From Roseivirga sp. UBA7431 (GTDB taxonomy: Bacteria > Bacteroidota > Bacteroidia > Cytophagales > Cyclobacteriaceae): 8,542 nt of DNA. The position numbers and the translations under genes are program-made. This document shows, in pieces, positions 8,024 through 8,542 of the stretch. Numbering within the stretch: the first letter of the stretch is position 1; every line of letters starts with the position of its first letter. The stretch is taken from positions 1 through 8,542 of the forward strand of contig DLQN01000058.1 in NCBI GenBank assembly GCA_002477595.1, read 5' to 3'. The notes beneath the pieces are model-generated. The model searched no databases, was not told the DNA's origin, and saw only the letters and a program-made list of their open reading frames with translations.

Positions 8024-8542
8024 TTATCCTTTCTGATCGAGGAAATGACTGAATGTATCACCTCTTAGTCCTAAACGGATAGTTTCTAAGGGGATCATAT
8101 CGTTAGGAGCAATATTTCCAAGGTTCACATTGGCACCCATAAGCTTAATAAAAAAGACTTGCTGAGACTTCTGAGGTGCTTCCCAAATGATCTTCTCAAA
8201 TGGAATTTGAGTCAATATTTCTTGCACTAAACCAGAACGAACTTCTCCGGAAGACCGGAAAAGGCCAACGTTACCACTTTCTCTCGCTTCGCCAATAACT
8301 TTCCATGCACCGGCATCAAGCTCTTTTTGCATGAGTTCGATCCATTTGTAGGGTGGGATAATCTTTTCCTCGTCTTTTGACCCAACTTCTGACAGAACAG
8401 TTACCTGTCCTTTCAATTCTTTAATGTACTCGCATTTTTCATCGTGATCCATCTCTAAAGAGCCATCGGATACTTCAGCAAATGGTACTTGATACTTGTC
8501 TAGTAGTTTTCGGTAGTCGTCAAATTGATTTCTAGCGATAAA
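8024..8542 (-). CDS. comA: Phosphosulfolactate synthase (ComA family), 5' end cut by window edge
   Basis: The family adds sulfite to phosphoenolpyruvate to make (R)-phosphosulfolactate, the first step of coenzyme M synthesis in methanogens and a route to sulfolactate in some bacteria. The frame is open from base 8542 to the TAA at 8024-8026, giving 172 visible residues; family members have about 250-265, so some 80-90 N-terminal residues of the TIM-like barrel are outside. The ATG at 8450-8452 is internal, because the preceding 30 codons match the family (EVSDG at visible residues 23-27). Other conserved stretches are LSEVGSK (50-56), EARESG (85-90), EAPQKSQQ (121-128), NLGNIA (140-145) and the C-terminal GLRGDTF (158-164). 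These closely resemble archaeal ComA as I recall it. Plant HSA32 belongs to the same family without this known activity, so the reaction here is inferred. It heads, or lies within, an operon with popT and aroE. Confidence 0.92.
   Translation of the reverse strand, partial: FIARNQFDDYRKLLDKYQVPFAEVSDGSLEMDHDEKCEYIKELKGQVTVLSEVGSKDEEKIIPPYKWIELMQKELDAGAWKVIGEARESGNVGLFRSSGEVRSGLVQEILTQIPFEKIIWEAPQKSQQVFFIKLMGANVNLGNIAPNDMIPLETIRLGLRGDTFSHFLDQKG
8027..8032 (-). promoter_or_regulatory. popT ribosome-binding site inside comA end
   Basis: On the minus strand AAAGGA, formed by the last two sense codons of comA (Lys-Gly), lies five bases before the popT ATG; the spacer TAATA begins with the comA stop. 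The same hexamer and spacing recur at the popT-aroE junction, which supports both starts and coupled translation. Confidence 0.6.

Noticed and set aside
8450..8452. ATG as the start of comA, giving a 142-residue protein
   Set aside because: The frame stays open to the window edge and the 30 upstream codons carry the conserved EVSDG motif, so this Met is internal and the gene is cut by the edge.
1..8542. Mobile elements, CRISPR arrays, tRNA or rRNA genes, defence systems
   Set aside because: No transposase, integrase, tandem repeat-spacer pattern, cloverleaf or defence-type domain was seen. The genes are core functions with uniform composition.

Overview
The window looks like ordinary chromosomal DNA of a member of the Bacteroidota, most likely a marine or soil Cytophagia-type bacterium. 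The grounds are the moderate, AT-leaning base composition, the weak or absent Shine-Dalgarno sequences before several genes, candidate promoters of the Bacteroidota kind (TTTG and TAnnTTTG elements), and the look of the proteins. The lineage below phylum level is a guess. All long reading frames are intact, and I see no mobile element, CRISPR array, rRNA or tRNA gene.

Layout. On the minus strand, the left edge holds most of aspS (aspartyl-tRNA synthetase; its C-terminus lies outside the window). It is divergent from a short plus-strand pair, tadA (tRNA adenosine deaminase) and sodA (Mn-type superoxide dismutase). The aspS-tadA gap is only 84 bases. sodA converges on amtB (ammonium channel, minus strand), and one near-perfect hairpin with A and T tracts on its two sides ends transcription from both. 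To the right, everything is on the minus strand. In order of transcription these are a comA-like phosphosulfolactate synthase (5' end cut by the window edge), popT (DUF368, undecaprenyl-phosphate translocase family), aroE (shikimate dehydrogenase) and uvrB (excision nuclease subunit B), then a 195-base gap and amtB.

How the genes work together. comA, popT and aroE are separated by only 2 and 1 bases, and each downstream gene has an AAAGGA ribosome-binding site inside the end of the gene before it, so they form a tightly coupled operon. uvrB follows 58 bases later, past a hairpin, and may be read through or partly separate. The functions are mixed: sulfonate synthesis, lipid-carrier recycling, aromatic biosynthesis and DNA repair. 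Most is core housekeeping. The least expected gene is comA, whose archaeal relatives make the coenzyme M precursor. In this phylum it could feed sulfonate production such as sulfonolipids, but that is inference. I did not find an undescribed multi-gene defence or mobile system here.
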